The notes: generated by a model from the sequence alone, not told the origin. A stretch of DNA of 64,000 nucleotides from Emydura subglobosa (GCA_007922225.1 ML680043.1:166033-230032), one strand, 5' to 3'. Counted from the first letter of the stretch, positions 24,901 through 36,575 are shown. Translations and numbers: made by a program.

Positions 24901-27900
24901 AAGTGTCACTTTGGGTGGATGGACAATGGGAGAGGGAGGATGTGGTGAGGAGCTAGCAGGATGCAGAGAAGGATGTCGCAATCGTTGAACTGAGAAGTGG
25001 ACAAGGTTGCTGGTGAAGGAAGAATGAGCCAGTTTCGTTGTAGAGGATTTGTTACACCATGCACCAGTGGATAGGAGGAGAGGGAAATAATTACAAAGCT
25101 GAATGGTGGAGGATAAACTGCAGGGAGGAGTTGCTAAGGGGGATAGAGGAGGGATGAAAGAGCAGATTTTGAGGAAAGATGAGTTCATTTTGCATAATAA
25201 TAAGTTTGATTTGCTAGTGGCAAGACATGCTGGAAATGATGTCTGAAAAGCAGTCAGAGATGTGGGGCTGCATGGAGGGGAGAGAGAAGAGGTGGAAGAA
25301 CTTGATCCATGACTCTGTGTGTCCAAATGCTGTCTCTCAGGGAGCGAGAGAATAGGAGAAGGTTGAAGGCAGAGCCATGAGGGACACCAGTGGCGATTGC
25401 TATCCAGTCTCTAATACAGAAACAATGGTTATGAAGTATGTTGATAGGCTGGTATGTATCATACACTTCTATAGAGCGCTGCCTCATTTAATAAAAATCT
25501 TTGTTCAGTGATTTAAAATAAAACTGAAAGTTAGTCATTCAAAGAAAAAATATGCTGCTCTTCATTTTTATAAAGCACATTGTTCTCGTTTATGGCACAG
25601 CTGTGTCTGTCTACACTGAATATTTCATTAAAGTGATATTTACCTCCTTCACTTGTCTTTCTGTCCGATTCTAAAATAGTAAACAAATACAAATAAAGAA
25701 CATATGCATGTTATTGGGTAGACTTCGGCTTTAATTCACAGAGTTAATCGATTCACAGATTCCTGTGCCGGAAGGGACCATTGAGATCATCTAGTCTGAT
25801 CTCCTGTACAACACAAGCCAGAACAATTGCCTGAAATAATTCCCGCGTTCCTGGGTTAAAAGCTATGAGGGGGCCGGTTCCAGTTTACTCCACAGTACTG
25901 CAATGGTAAACCTGCATCACGGCCTTGCAAAAGTGATGTGAAAAGAGTTTCTAATATAATATATCACTTATGAAATTTAAAAAAATCTAAATGTCTCCAC
26001 AAATAGTGAGGAGCTTTTCATATGGATGGTCTGTATTCAATTTGTTGTATTTAATCTTGAAAATCTAAACTCATATAAGACTGTGATTGGGACGGGGTGT
26101 AAAGTCCCGGACTGGTGAGGTGTAGGATAAGGAGCAGCTCTGGTCCCAGCTCACATGGGAGGCAGAGCTCAAAAGGGAGCAGCTCAGATCAGTCTGGGTG
26201 GACAGAGCAGGGGAGTGGAAGTTCTCCAAGGGGGACTCAGAAGCAAACCAGTGGCACCAACAGATGCACTGAAGCCAGACTAGGAAGTGGCTTAGGGAGC
26301 AGGCACGGGTTACCTGCCTTCTAGACCTCACATATTGAACTAATGTTTAATGGGTCATGAGTTAGAACCTGGTAGACCCAGGAGGACCCATTGACTGTCA
26401 CCACTGGGTGACACGGACACAGATTTTTGCCACTGGGCAACATGGCCCAGAATATTGCCCCTAGGCAGCATTGCTGGGCTCAGACACCAGCCCTCCCTCT
26501 TCCCTGACATCCTGTCAACCAAATAAAAATATTGTGGGATGTTGGCAGTTCTTCTATAGGACACATACACACACACTAAGGCTAATGATACACTGTAAGA
26601 AGATATATATTCTCACCTAGTTCGCTTTTCAGTCGTTCTTTTTCTGAAAGAAATTATATTTACATATCATTGTAAGATCTAAGGCAGAATCAATGTGGTA
26701 GATTTTTTGGCCTGTACCTAATGTGCATTAAACTTTACACATATATTTATAATTTGTTTTAAAATAAAACCATTCATACCGTGCGGGCCAAATTCTGCTC
26801 CCAGTTAAAATGGTTTACATCCATTGTAACTTCACTAATTTAATCCATGAGCATATCACATTATTTTTTACTTTAGTTAAATATTTGGATAGTTCGTTAC
26901 ATTTTTAGATGTAATTGTGAATAGGCCTTCTTTGTAGAACTTGTCAGAAAATATTTTTCATTTCCAATAGAAAAATTTGATTTTTTTTGTCAAAAACGCC
27001 CAAACTGAAAATTTTCAGGCAAAAACTAAGTTTTTTTACAAGGTTTGAATTTTTGTATGAGTTCTGTCAATTAAGCAAATGCTTTCTGCAAAACAATTGT
27101 TTACTAAAATCCCTAATTCTATTGAAAAACAGTTTGACAGAAAAAATTTGAACAAGTCATTCTATTTGGTCCTTGTTGGACAATATTATATTCCCATGCT
27201 TTCGAATATAGCTCATATACAGCTTTCAATACTAGAATATTTTTCACTGAGAAAGGAGTACTGCCTCAGACCAAGGAATTCTCTCTCCCAACAGTGCCAT
27301 AGGATATTTTAAATCAATCTGGATAGTCTCCAGAAAAAGAAAATGACATTTCTGAAGGATGGCCCTCCAGTCTACCTATCTATATCTCAATGAAACTACC
27401 TAACCATCACTCTTCAATCAAAATCAAAATACACTCGTACTTCTTTAAAAATAAATTACATAACCAATTTTCATGTTTGTTTAATTTATACATAAAACGT
27501 AATGGGGTTATATAGCAGCCCAAAGATTAATATTGTTTAATTTATCATATCCTGCTGTTTTGTTAGTTGCATAAGAAGATGTTTGTGTTTGAATATTATT
27601 TACACTGATCTATTCGGTTGTTTTGTTTTGTTTCTTTTTTTTTAGTGGATTAAGATTAATCGTCCACGTTTTTCTTAGCAGTTAATATCCGTTTTCCATT
27701 GATTTTACTTTGGTTATTTGTAGTGACACACAGAGATTGATGTTAGTTTTGTTTTGGGTGAAGATGAGCACCCAGTGCATTTAGAGTTTAATGTGACTAT
27801 TCATATGTTTAAAATTAAGCAGCTGCTTAAGTAATGAATTGGATTTCAGCCTAGGCTTTCTTCACTTAAGTGCACCAGTGATTTAATCAATGTTCCTGTA

Positions 27901-30900
27901 GTTTGAAGGTTTCTTCAGAGAGTTCCTTGAAGATTGAAATATGAAAGTTTATGAGATTGGAAAATGATTTTATTGTAATTTCTCCTTTTCTCTCCCCTCA
28001 TATACTTTTTTGGGATCTGGAATTTCTTTTTAACTTTATCTTTCTTTCAGGAAGACAGGGCAGCAGCAGGTTAGGCTTTATTCATAATTATCCATACTGA
28101 CTGGGTGTCTAATATTTATTGGTGCTACATTTCCTATGGCAAGAGCCTGACATGCTGGATAGTAAAGCTCTCTCAGAGTGAAATTCCACCTGGTGCAGCA
28201 CGCACATCTTACTTTCTATCTCAGTCCTCAAAATAAGACTTAAGGGAGACTTAACTGGGGCACAAATCTTGGGCTAACTAAGTACCATTTAAACCTTATT
28301 TTAAGGGCATAAGTGAGTCTTCAGTGGTGAATAGCCCACTGCAAGCCCTTAGTGATATAGATTCATAGACTCTAGAATAGTGATATTATCAGAGGTCCCA
28401 GTCCTCACTGATTCCTTTATCTGTGTCAGGACAGATACATGTGCGATTCACATCTTGGAAAATATCAACCCGGCACATAATACTGTCTCCATGAAGCTGT
28501 GCTATGAAAATGTACCTACCTCATGTTATATCAAATCAAAATTATATCTACCTGCTTCCATGGCTTTCTTCTGATTTACTGCAAACAAGGAGAATCACAT
28601 TGCAGTGTTAATTACTCTAACAAGTTTCCCAAAGTCTTATTTCACACGCAAAACAGCAAAAAAAAAAAAAAAAAAAAAAAATTACTGGGCTAATATCTCT
28701 CCATCTAGGAAAAACCTGGATTAGGACACAGGAAACGGATGATTTCACTTGAAGATTATCTCGTCACTCACTGCAATGGAAGATGGTTTCTACCAATTCT
28801 CTGATTATGCACACAATCTGACCACATAAAGCAGCAGATGTCCAGTCTTCTGTGAAAATGTCAGGAAGCTTGTGGAGGACCTTTGCCACAGCACATCCAC
28901 CCAACCCACATCCTCTGATTTGGCAGGACAGCTTCTGAGTGAGCCAGATAAAACCATCAATGAACAAGATTAGAGAATAACTGGTACAATGAAAGTGGTG
29001 GGAAAAGAGAGGCATCAGATTGAAGTTAGGAAGAACTGAAAAATAAAGGAAGGAGTCCAAAACATTTAAGTGCAGGTGAATTGAAATAAATGGGAGCAAT
29101 CATGAGACCTAAAACCTGCAGAAGACTGAAGTGGAGCTTTACCAGGAGAAGAATATTTTTTAAACAGAGATATATTGTCATGTGCTTAAAGTTCTAGGTG
29201 ATCCCATAAGTATCCACAAGGGAAATGAGTTATCAGAGGAGCTAGATTTTCACCCAGCTTATTGAGAAAGTCCCATTGCCTTAGGTCCTGAATGAACATG
29301 GTGGACCAAGAGCAAATCCACTCCGGCCAAACAGAAATCCCAGGCAGACAACCAACAAGAGGCAATCACTCCTGTTTTCAGTGCCTATGTTGAATGCCTT
29401 GAATTTTATCGTTTACCCAGTGTATACAGGGTAACGTAAGTAATTTCTGCACCTACGCGATCAATCCCATTCTACAACTGTTAGTGATTCTGGAACAACA
29501 CCAAGGGATGCCCTTGTAGGACTGAATGGCAGATGGCTAGTCTGAACATGATCTATTATGATGACAATATCTGCTTATGACAGAAGGAAACAAACTTTTC
29601 TGATGAGCCACCAATGGCAATAGTCACCATTGGTAAATACCCTAACACAGATCCCAATTCCCATTGCATTACCTGGATGCATACTGCAAACATTACAAAC
29701 ACACAACTGTGGATCGCAATTGAGACAGAACAAACCCACTCATCTACTGTAATTTATAAACAACTTCTGAGACCAGCACAGCAACGGCTAAATTAATTTT
29801 TTCTTCTAAAATCATATAATCATAGACATGTTGGGCTAAAAGGGACCACGAAAGATTATCAAGTCCCACCCATTGTACTGAAGCAGCATCAAGTAAACTG
29901 AGACTATCCCTGTCAGGTGTTTGTCCAGCCTCCAGTGATGGGGATTCCATCAGCTCCCTGGGACTGTGTCAAAATCAAAATATAAAATACGTTCACATAA
30001 AATTACATTCACCTGCCTAGTGACTTACCTGAGCGAGATGTTGTGTCATTATTATCTGAAAAAAATTAAAATCCTTTTTGAAAATGAGACATTTTTCATA
30101 GCATCCTAGAATAATTTTGATGGAATCAGTCACTGTCATGAATCCAATAGTTTATAATCCTGAACCATCCATTGGTGTCTATTCTGGCCTTGAATATATT
30201 CATATGTGAGGAATTTGCAAACTCTTTTGTCAGAACAAACTTACCTGGAATTATAATTTACAGACCCTTATATTTCATTTTTTGAATTTGGCCCTAGAAT
30301 ACTCGTTTAAGTTTTTTGTTTGTTTTTATTATAGTTAAATACTTGCACATCATCTGTTTTAATATTTTAACATATTTATTGAAATAAAGTGCAAAGAAAT
30401 ACTTACTTTTCAATTTATAACCTACAGCAGCAATAAGGGCTATGCTAAGAAATAAAATGACCAGGAAGGCAGCCATCCAAGGGGAGGTGGTCGGGAAGAA
30501 AACATCTGAAAAATAGGTGAAAATGTCTGTTATGTTCCTATCATTCTTAAGAAACATCTTGATAATGATAAGGCCAACCAAACCCAGTCTGTCTGAGGAA
30601 CTGGTAAAATCAGATTTAATTTGTATTTAGACACTGCAGTTTCCTCCTGGCAGAGCAAAATCTAGATGAATTTAGATCAAAAGACTCCACACATCTTCAA
30701 GAATATCATAGAGAACAGAGCCTTGCGCCATAAATCCTCCAATGTGTTCTGGAAAAGCACACTTCATCAGCTACGCTCAGCTCACTTTACTCATTCAGAA
30801 AGAAACACCTAAGACATTGGGGTGTCTCACATGAGTCAGATACACAGGATTTATCTCAAATACCCTTTCAGTGCTAGTATTCATGCAGAAATTGTATGCA

Positions 30901-33900
30901 TATTTAAAACAAGGTTTTAATCTGCACATATTTAAAGTATAACTTGTTCTCCATCAGGCCGTGAAATGGTGAAAGTCATACGCAAGCTACCTCATGGACA
31001 CAACCCCTGCTGCTTAGTAGGGAAAATGCAAGGTGCATCTCTTTGCCATAGCATTCCCACCATAAACGGTATAAAATAAAGAAAAAGGGAGAATGGTCCT
31101 CTACTTAGGAAGGGAGATAGAGAACCTAAAACTAATATCATAGGTGGCGTTATTCAGGTTAATGATATGTCATTTAGATGTTTATACTGACATTAATGAA
31201 CTGTCACAGCCACGTGAAGTAGGTGGAATAAATATTATTACTCCTTTATTGAGATGGGGAAAGTGAGAGAAGTTAAATGAGTTCTCTGAGTCTATAAAGC
31301 AAGTCAGAGGAATGGCTTGAACTCATGACTCCCTGACACCTAATCCCTGTGCTCAAGAGATATAAACAGGAAAACTCACCAGGGAGAGTACTACAAAACA
31401 TGAATAAGGGATGTAGAATCTGCCCAATAACCATTAAATAATAACAGACAAACGCTGGACATTTATTTCTTACCACAGAGGAGGAGAATAAAACGGGAAC
31501 CATCTCATTAACCAAGCAGCCTCTTTACTGATCCTTACAGTCACTGACCCCAACATGCACTCACCTGAAATCTGGACTCTGGACTCACTCGCTGTCTTTA
31601 GCATGTTGTTGATTATCTTGCAGGAGACTTCATTGTCTGATCCTGGTTCCATGTTAATGGAACTTTCAATATTGTAGATTCCAGCAGATGTCTTTGTGTT
31701 GCTGGTGGTCAGCTTTTCTGTTCGGTTTTGTCCTTTACTGTTTAGCCAGAGCACCTGGGGCTCTGGGAACCATCCCTCTGACCTGCAGGTGAGGCCAATC
31801 CCCTGGCCTGCATAATCCGTCAGGAAAATGGAAGGCTCACCACCTCTAGCTACAAAGAAAGAATAAATGTTGTTATTACCGTCTCTTCCCCAAACAGTGC
31901 AAAGTTTGGGGGATTTCCCACTGCCTTGTATATATGCTGCCTGAGAATTGTGGCAGAATTTGTGACCTCCTTCATATGAAATTACAGGGCAAGAACTCTT
32001 CCTTGTTAAGTTTAAAAAAAAAAAAAAAAAAGATGTATGTGAAGAAACTGCACCACGATGCAACTCAGGTTATGTCTACATTTGCCAGAGAAATTTGGTG
32101 ACAGTTGATAGGAGACATGTAAGCTACACTATGTAGCTTGCGTATCTCCTGTCGACTTCCTAACTTCTACTTACTGCGGCATCTCCACTTTGCTGTGCCG
32201 ATGGGAAATGCCCTCCCACTGAGGCAGCATTACTCTTTTTGGTGGGGGTGGATTAGCAGTGTCGACTTCCGGGTTGATTGAGCAGGTCTCTATTTCCGCT
32301 CAATTAATCCTGGTGAATCGATCCGGCAGCACCGACTGTGCCGCCATCAGTATAGACATAGCCCTAGATGTGCCAGGTCATATTTTATACAAGGACTTAG
32401 TTCTGTAAGGAAACCTTTAACATAAATATCTACCCTCCTTTTATCAAACTCACCTTTCATAGAATTTTACTGAGGTCAGCAGAATTACATTAGGACCCCT
32501 TCACTTTTTGTGGGTCCCACATTATTAGATTCTATATTGCTGTAGGCTGATGGGAGAGAGCCATTCCACTCACCTGTCACATCCAGTTCAACCACCACTT
32601 CATCGTACCAGTTTCCAAAAGAAACACTGCAGGTGTATTTCCCTTTGTCAGAGACCATGACATTCTTCAGGTTTAGAGACACGTTTCCTGCTTGAAATTC
32701 ACTTTGGAAGAACTGTGTTCTGCCCCGATATCTCTCATCCTGTCTCTCCTCGTTTTTTTCTCCATCATAGGTGCTCACATCTATTTTTTCTGAATTTCTA
32801 GAAAGTATCCACTGCACAGTAATTGTCTGAGGCTTATCCTGAGCTCTCAGCTGGCAAGGCAGAATAACCCCTTCTCCAATGAGTGCAATGACAGGATTCT
32901 GAGGAGGGATGATTTTAAACTGACCTGTGTGTAGATAGAAATAGAGATTGTAGTCATTGCAGATGCTTTCGTTTGTGGATTCTATAGGAAATTATGTGAG
33001 GCTAGAGTGTGGATCTGCCTCAAACCCTGTGAATGAAGCTGTGCATAGCTGTGGTGCCCTAAGAATGGCACAGAGAGGAAACACCATTCCCGCCTTGCTT
33101 CCTGGTTGGTCTGGAGCAAGAGGGTTAGCCACTTACTGATACCTTCTACTAGCAGCAAATTAAAATACCTGCACTGACTCAGCTGTGCTGATTGATGTAT
33201 TGGGGGAAGAAGCCAAAGCCCCGTCACTCATCACCCAGTTGCTCTGGGTATTGGCTGCTTAAACAGAGCTCCTGCTTTTGCCACCATGCCAAGTGGCAAG
33301 GTCTGGGTGGCCTGTCCAGAGGTATAAATGGGTTGTCACTCCCCCTTACTCTCCTGCAGAGGCACACAACCCATATCAGAATCTGGTCCTGCATGATCAG
33401 TTTCCACTTCCACTGAGGAGGCAGATGTAAAATTTAAATCAGAAGGTGCTAAAATGGCTCCAGTTCATTTCCCACCCTTCCAGGAAGGGCCCTCTCTTCA
33501 TATATCGCCCTGAACACGGTAGAGGTTCCCCCACCCTCTGTAGGGGGATGATGGGACTTTGATCTCTCACATAACAGAGTTGAACAGGGACAGCAATCCG
33601 CTGGCTACCATAGTTATTTCCACCATTTATTATCCAGTAAATGGAATGACTATTTTCAGTTATCACTGTAGACAGAGAGAAAAAGTTTGCTTGATTTCTT
33701 AGAAGCTTCTACAGCTCTTGAAGTTTCACAGAGCTGGGCAAATAACAGATTTTCCGCGTTAGTGGCAGTTCTGAAAAATTGAAGAAAATATTTGGTTTGG
33801 GTTGAAATGAATCTAAATGTTTTTGAAATTTTTGGTGATGCAGAAAAGTCCCTTTTGGATTTGTTCCAGGGCAGAGGTTCAAACCTGGGACCTTCACATC

Positions 33901-34469
33901 CCAAGGGAGATCCATAACCCTGTGACTAAATATTATAAGAGGAAAGGGACCATAGTGGTACCACATTCTGCTGCTCTTTTGTGACTAGACAAAACTATTA
34001 ACATCAAACTGGCCAATAGCTTTGCATCAACCAAAATGGAAAATTTCATTGAATAAACTATTTGGCTGAAATATTTCACCCAGCTCTAGCTGCACCTTTA
34101 TATAAGAAAAAATGGAACCAGTAATGAATAACCAAAGCACCAAAGCCTCCTGCATGGGAAAAGCCATAGATTCCAAGGCCAGAAGTCATTATCGAGTCTG
34201 ACGTGTATTACACAGGCCAACGACCTTCCCTAAAATGATTCCTAGAGCAGATCTTTGAGAAAAAACCTCAATCTTAATTTAGAAATTGTCAATGATAGAG
34301 AATCTACCAGTACCCTTGGAAAACTGGTTAATTACTCTCACCGTTAAACATTTATGCTTTTTTTCTTTCACATGTTCAACACAGAACCCTATTTACCTGT
34401 GATCAAATGGGGTATCTGTAGAAAAGTCAGTACGTGAACAGCTGTCACCCAGTGAAATATGGAACCCAT
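18382..34469 (-). CDS. Gene B: complete butyrophilin-like protein, 517 aa
   Basis: Complete type I membrane protein of the butyrophilin family. The twelve coding exons sum to 1554 bp (518 codons with stop), every junction is phase 1, and no internal stop appears. The layout is: signal 1-24, IgV 25-141, IgC 142-236, transmembrane 237-269, a coiled-coil-like tail from seven micro-exons at 270-330, and cytoplasmic B30.2 331-517. The length is close to mammalian butyrophilins (roughly 520 residues, from memory). In BTN3A1 the B30.2 domain senses intracellular phosphoantigens; whether B does anything similar cannot be read from sequence. B is the tandem paralogue of A and lies head to head with gene C. 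Turtle annotations would probably call it 'butyrophilin subfamily 1 or 2 member-like'; the exact orthology is unresolved. Confidence 0.93.
19850..19962 (+). repeat. CR1-like 3' end
   Basis: AGGAGGTCAGACTGTATGATCATGATGGTCCCTTCTGACCTTAA is a standard LINE tail motif. Lies in the last intron of gene B. Confidence 0.6.
20190..20910 (+). repeat. Pyrimidine-rich decayed non-LTR element (tentative)
   Basis: Overlapping open frames rich in S, L, P, H, C (for example [20 protein letters not shown] and [20 protein letters not shown]) resemble the degenerate L2-type coding tails common in turtles. No catalytic motif is identifiable, so the class is tentative. Lies in a gene B intron. Confidence 0.35.
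21493..21519 (-). CDS. Gene B 27-bp exon before B30.2
   Basis: 27 bp, phase 1, encoding DFRRAQSYA, with donor CTG|GTAAGC. It resembles the conserved WRRAxxHA-type linker just upstream of the PRY motif in mammalian butyrophilins. It joins to VPITLDPD in the next exon. Confidence 0.87.
21711..21731 (-). CDS. Gene B 21-bp heptad exon
   Basis: Acceptor TTTCATTTCAG and donor CTGG|GTAAGT bound 21 bp encoding DRISVEL in phase 1. This is the classic 21-bp heptad exon of butyrophilin genes. Confidence 0.82.
22455..22766 (+). mobile_element. CR1 endonuclease-domain fragment
   Basis: The plus-strand translation resembles the CR1 AP-endonuclease: [33 protein letters not shown], and after frame breaks [10 protein letters not shown]. 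It ends abruptly where a reverse-oriented CR1 tail begins. Confidence 0.75.
22767..23005 (-). mobile_element. CR1 3' tail, reverse orientation
   Basis: Begins CATAGAATCATAGAAT and continues AGGTCATCTAGTCCAACCCC and TCCAGTGCTTCACCACCCTC, the reverse complement of the CR1 3' end. Little diverged, so relatively young. Confidence 0.88.
23160..23665 (+). mobile_element. CR1-like 3' fragment
   Basis: Contains CTGTGGAACTCATTGCCACG, the ATGGCTATTAGCCA block and GGTCTGACCCAGTATGGCAG, all standard segments of sauropsid CR1 tails. The end is near TTCCAG at 23640. Confidence 0.75.
23880..23906 (-). CDS. Gene B 27-bp tail micro-exon 5
   Basis: Acceptor TTTTGCAG and donor TTGG|GTAAGA bound 27 bp encoding AIGETQERL in phase 1. 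No gene A copy is visible, as it would lie left of the window. Confidence 0.8.
24490..25440. repeat. Purine-rich repeat-like stretch, shared in part with 1-535
   Basis: The minus strand has a 211-codon open frame of low complexity (S, P, L, H rich) at 24691-25326. At 25254-25487 a [12 protein letters not shown] run is weakly reminiscent of the RT GVPQGSVLGPLLF motif. I regard it as a decayed non-LTR retroelement, not a gene. Confidence 0.35.
25644..25670 (-). CDS. Gene B 27-bp tail micro-exon 4
   Basis: Acceptor TATTTTAG and donor GAG|GTAAAT, encoding ESDRKTSEG in phase 1. The inner AG that could make a 21-bp exon in gene A is GG here, so only the 27-bp form is possible. Confidence 0.8.
25751..25863 (-). 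repeat. LINE tail remnant (shared with 863-965)
   Basis: GATTCACAGATTCCTGTGCC through CCTGAAATAATTCCCGCGTT, the orthologous position to the gene A copy. Confidence 0.65.
26617..26643 (-). CDS. Gene B 27-bp tail micro-exon 3
   Basis: Acceptor TTTCTTTCAG and donor TAG|GTGAGA, encoding EKERLKSEL. It differs from gene A by L to K at the sixth residue. Confidence 0.85.
27594..27907. mobile_element. Insertion of about 310 bp in the gene B intron flanked by GTTTGAA
   Basis: Gene A has a single GTTTGAAGATTTCTTGAAAG where gene B has GTTTGAA, about 307 bp, then GTTTGAAGGTTTCTTC. A 7-bp target duplication is suggested. The insert contains 'TTTAAAATTAAGCAGCTGCTTAAG', typical of anonymous sauropsid repeats. 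No coding. Confidence 0.55.
28552..28578 (-). CDS. Gene B 27-bp tail micro-exon 2
   Basis: Acceptor TTTGCAG and donor CAG|GTAGAT, encoding VNQKKAMEA in phase 1. An uninterrupted run of 24 A on the plus strand lies 80 bases upstream in the intron. Confidence 0.85.
28658..28681. repeat. Poly-A run in the gene B intron
   Basis: 24 consecutive A on the plus strand; absent from the otherwise similar gene A position near 3815. Confidence 0.95.
29812..29968 (-). mobile_element. CR1-type tail in the gene B intron (shared with A)
   Basis: Reads ATCATATAATCATAGACATG through CAGTGATGGGGATTCCATCA at the position homologous to 4968-5135. Confidence 0.75.
30029..30055 (-). CDS. Gene B 27-bp tail micro-exon 1
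   Basis: Acceptor TTTTTCAG and donor CAG|GTAAGT, encoding NNNDTTSRS in phase 1. The coding bases are the same as the gene A exon at 5197-5223. Confidence 0.85.
30407..30505 (-). CDS. Gene B exon: transmembrane segment
   Basis: 99 bp, phase 1. It encodes [10 protein letters not shown], then the hydrophobic core [17 protein letters not shown], then the YKLK stop-transfer. The donor is AAAA|GTAAGT. It differs from gene A at about five residues. Confidence 0.93.
31195..31365 (+). repeat. MIR-type SINE (shared with gene A)
   Basis: Same element as 6180-6350, in the gene B IgC-transmembrane intron, so it predates the duplication. Confidence 0.7.
31565..31849 (-). CDS. Gene B exon: membrane-proximal IgC domain
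   Basis: 285 bp, phase 1, with acceptor TTTGTAG and donor CAG|GTGAGT. Motifs are [16 protein letters not shown], an NRT sequon, and NEVSCKI. It is nearly identical to gene A (about 87 percent by hand count). Confidence 0.95.
32068..32363. mobile_element. Second MITE of the same kind, gene B intron
   Basis: Ends GGTTATGTCTACAT and AGTATAGACATAGCC are inverted copies. The interior is related in style to 2441-2735. Gene A has no such element in its IgV-IgC intron, so this is a copy-specific insertion. The target duplication is unclear. Confidence 0.7.
32574..32924 (-). CDS. Gene B exon: IgV domain
   Basis: 351 bp, phase 1, with acceptor ACACAG and donor ACAG|GTGAGT. V-set landmarks are [23 protein letters not shown], an NVS sequon, and VSDKGKYTC. 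By hand alignment only about 58 percent of residues match gene A's V domain, far below the IgC match. It lacks the extra cysteine present in A. Confidence 0.95.
34165..34350 (-). repeat. LINE tail remnant near the gene B signal exon
   Basis: AGATTCCAAGGCCAGAAGTCA through ACCCTTGGAAAACTGGTTAAT resembles the remnant at 863 and 7672. Low information beyond that. Confidence 0.5.
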
Positions 34470-34549
34470 CGCTGTGTAAGCTTTCAAGACATCAATAGGA
34501 CAGTGCGTGAAACATCCAGGGGAAATGCTCATGAGTCTCCTATAGTCTC
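34397..34549 (-). CDS. Gene B exon 2: 5' UTR end and signal peptide
   Basis: ATG at 34469 opens a 73-bp coding part encoding [20 protein letters not shown] and a few more residues, a typical hydrophobic leader. The donor is ACAG|GTAAAT. The acceptor is assigned at 34550/34549 (TTTGAG) by alignment with gene A; it is weaker than A's TTTCAG, and an alternative ATAG acceptor lies 10 bases downstream. The leader has upstream ATGs followed by early stops. Confidence 0.85.
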
Positions 34550-36536
34550 CTCAAATACAGAACACAAAATGACATCACTGAGAGTAGAAATAACTCAGCA
34601 CAGCAGAAAAAAATGTGAAGAAAAAAAATGTGAAGATATGTGCTATGAAAACTGAGTTGTGTTGAAGAAACATTCCCCTTACAGACACTACTTAGCCCTT
34701 CTAACTTGGGCAGAACTTTTATTATTTTAAGTGATAATATTCCCTAAGGAAGGAAGGAATAGGTAGTGCTGACCAGTGCCCTTGGGAAACGCCCAGGGGT
34801 TAGAAAAGGGATTTTGTCAGATACATCATTTTTTGTTAATGAAAAACTTGTATATAAAAGGTGATAGCGGGATGACTGCCATCTTGGCTGACCCTGGAAA
34901 TTGAACTGGGCATCTACAGAACTGAAAACACAAGCTGTTATTGCTTGAGATAAATAGACAATTACTTAACTTAAGAAAAAGAACAGCTCGTTTATTAGAG
35001 CTTTGGATCAGGCCTTTATATATTTATTGCTAATTATCTTTCTGCTAACTGGCCCGTTTAGAGAAATTGGGGGCCCCACCCTCTCCCATTTCACTTTATT
35101 TTCGCAGACACGATGGATGTTTTTGGGCCCCCCAGCTCACGGCCACTGTACAATTCTCCCTCATTTCCTCCCCTCTCATCAGCTCTTTTAGTTAATAATA
35201 TAGCCTCATAATCAAGTGACATAGGAATGATATCTAATTGTAAAATCCACATTATCCTTTTGATGTTTAAACTCAGTCCCGCCCAACTCAGGTTGGAATG
35301 GCCCTGGATTCTCTTTGGAGACCAGCAATGCCCCTGGATAGAGAAGAGGGCGCCCTGCATAGTACGCTAGACACTCAGTCCTCTGCAAGGGTGAGTATAT
35401 GCACTCCAATACTCTCCTAACAAAGGAAAACAAAAGATCAGTGCTAAAATGGAGACCAGATCTCTTGCAGAACAATATGGAACTACACATCAGCTCCCAA
35501 TACTGTACTACTCGATCCTGTTGAGGCATCTTTTTGTCAGTCAATCTATACACTCTCTATGCACAGAGCAGTAAAGTTAAGATCAGAGTTTGCTTTTCCC
35601 TAGGTCTGGAACGAAGTAAAGGGAAAAAATATATTTAAAAAGGGGGAGGGATAGATAAGCCTGATTTTCTTTTCATGTAATCCATAGAGGTACTCCACAC
35701 TTACACTTGTGTGAAAGCTCAATCAGATATGTTTTTAAAAAGGCTCAACATGTTTCTGTCTCAACTTTCTAGATATTTTATTCCATTTTTCAAAAGAAAT
35801 CAGAAATTATCATTATCTCCAGGTCCCCTTTGCCACAGAAACCAGAAAGGAGATTACTTATACACAAACAAAATGCTAAAAATTAAAGGCTCATTAATTT
35901 TCAATGGCATATGAGTGCCTAGCACCCCATGGACCCCATTTAAAAATCCCATCCAAAGACTGATACAGATACATACACAGAAAGGTTGGTCATCTATAGT
36001 TTTATGTATAAAGTGCCTGGAAAACACTGGACATATTTAACTTTTTAATACAAAAGGACAGAGTGTATGGACAACCTTTTTGTGTGTGCGCTTGTGACAA
36101 AACCAATGCAATGCAGTGGAGAAAACAGTTTTCTTTGTTGTGGCTGATTTGACAACGCAGCTCTTTTAAGTAGCTTTACTTATCTATAACAAAAGCCCAA
36201 TGCTCACACCGCACCATTTATGTAAGGAGCTATTAAAAAACTCTCGCATACAGAAACAACCTTAAATTCTTCCTCTTTCTTCGAGTCTGTTGGCTAGTGC
36301 CGTTTATTCCTGAGATTCATGTCTGAAATAAGGTGGAACATAAACTGTTCTGAGCAAATTCATTCTTACCTGCAAATGGCAGTAATATTTTTCTGTCAAG
36401 CAGTTTCAGATCTGGAAGAGTCTAATTTTAATTCTCAAATTCAATCAGCCAGTGGGGCCAACACCCAACATCCATCTGAACATGTCTCTAAACACAATGA
36501 GTTTTATTTCTGTTTTAGCTAAAATGTAATTCTTAC

Positions 36537-36575
36537 CTGCATAGCAGAATCCGAGACACCCATTTCATGCTCTAC
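36537..36575 (-). other. Gene B putative non-coding first exon (3' part)
   Basis: The minus strand reads ATGCAG|GTAAGAATTACATTTTAGC, matching the gene A site. It lies about 2 kb upstream of the signal-peptide exon. The transcription start is not identified, so the upper coordinate is nominal. Confidence 0.5.

Noticed and set aside
24691..25326. 211-codon minus-strand ORF
   Set aside because: Low-complexity S/P/L frame in the repeat-like stretch shared in part with 1-535; the left copy is not open over the same span.
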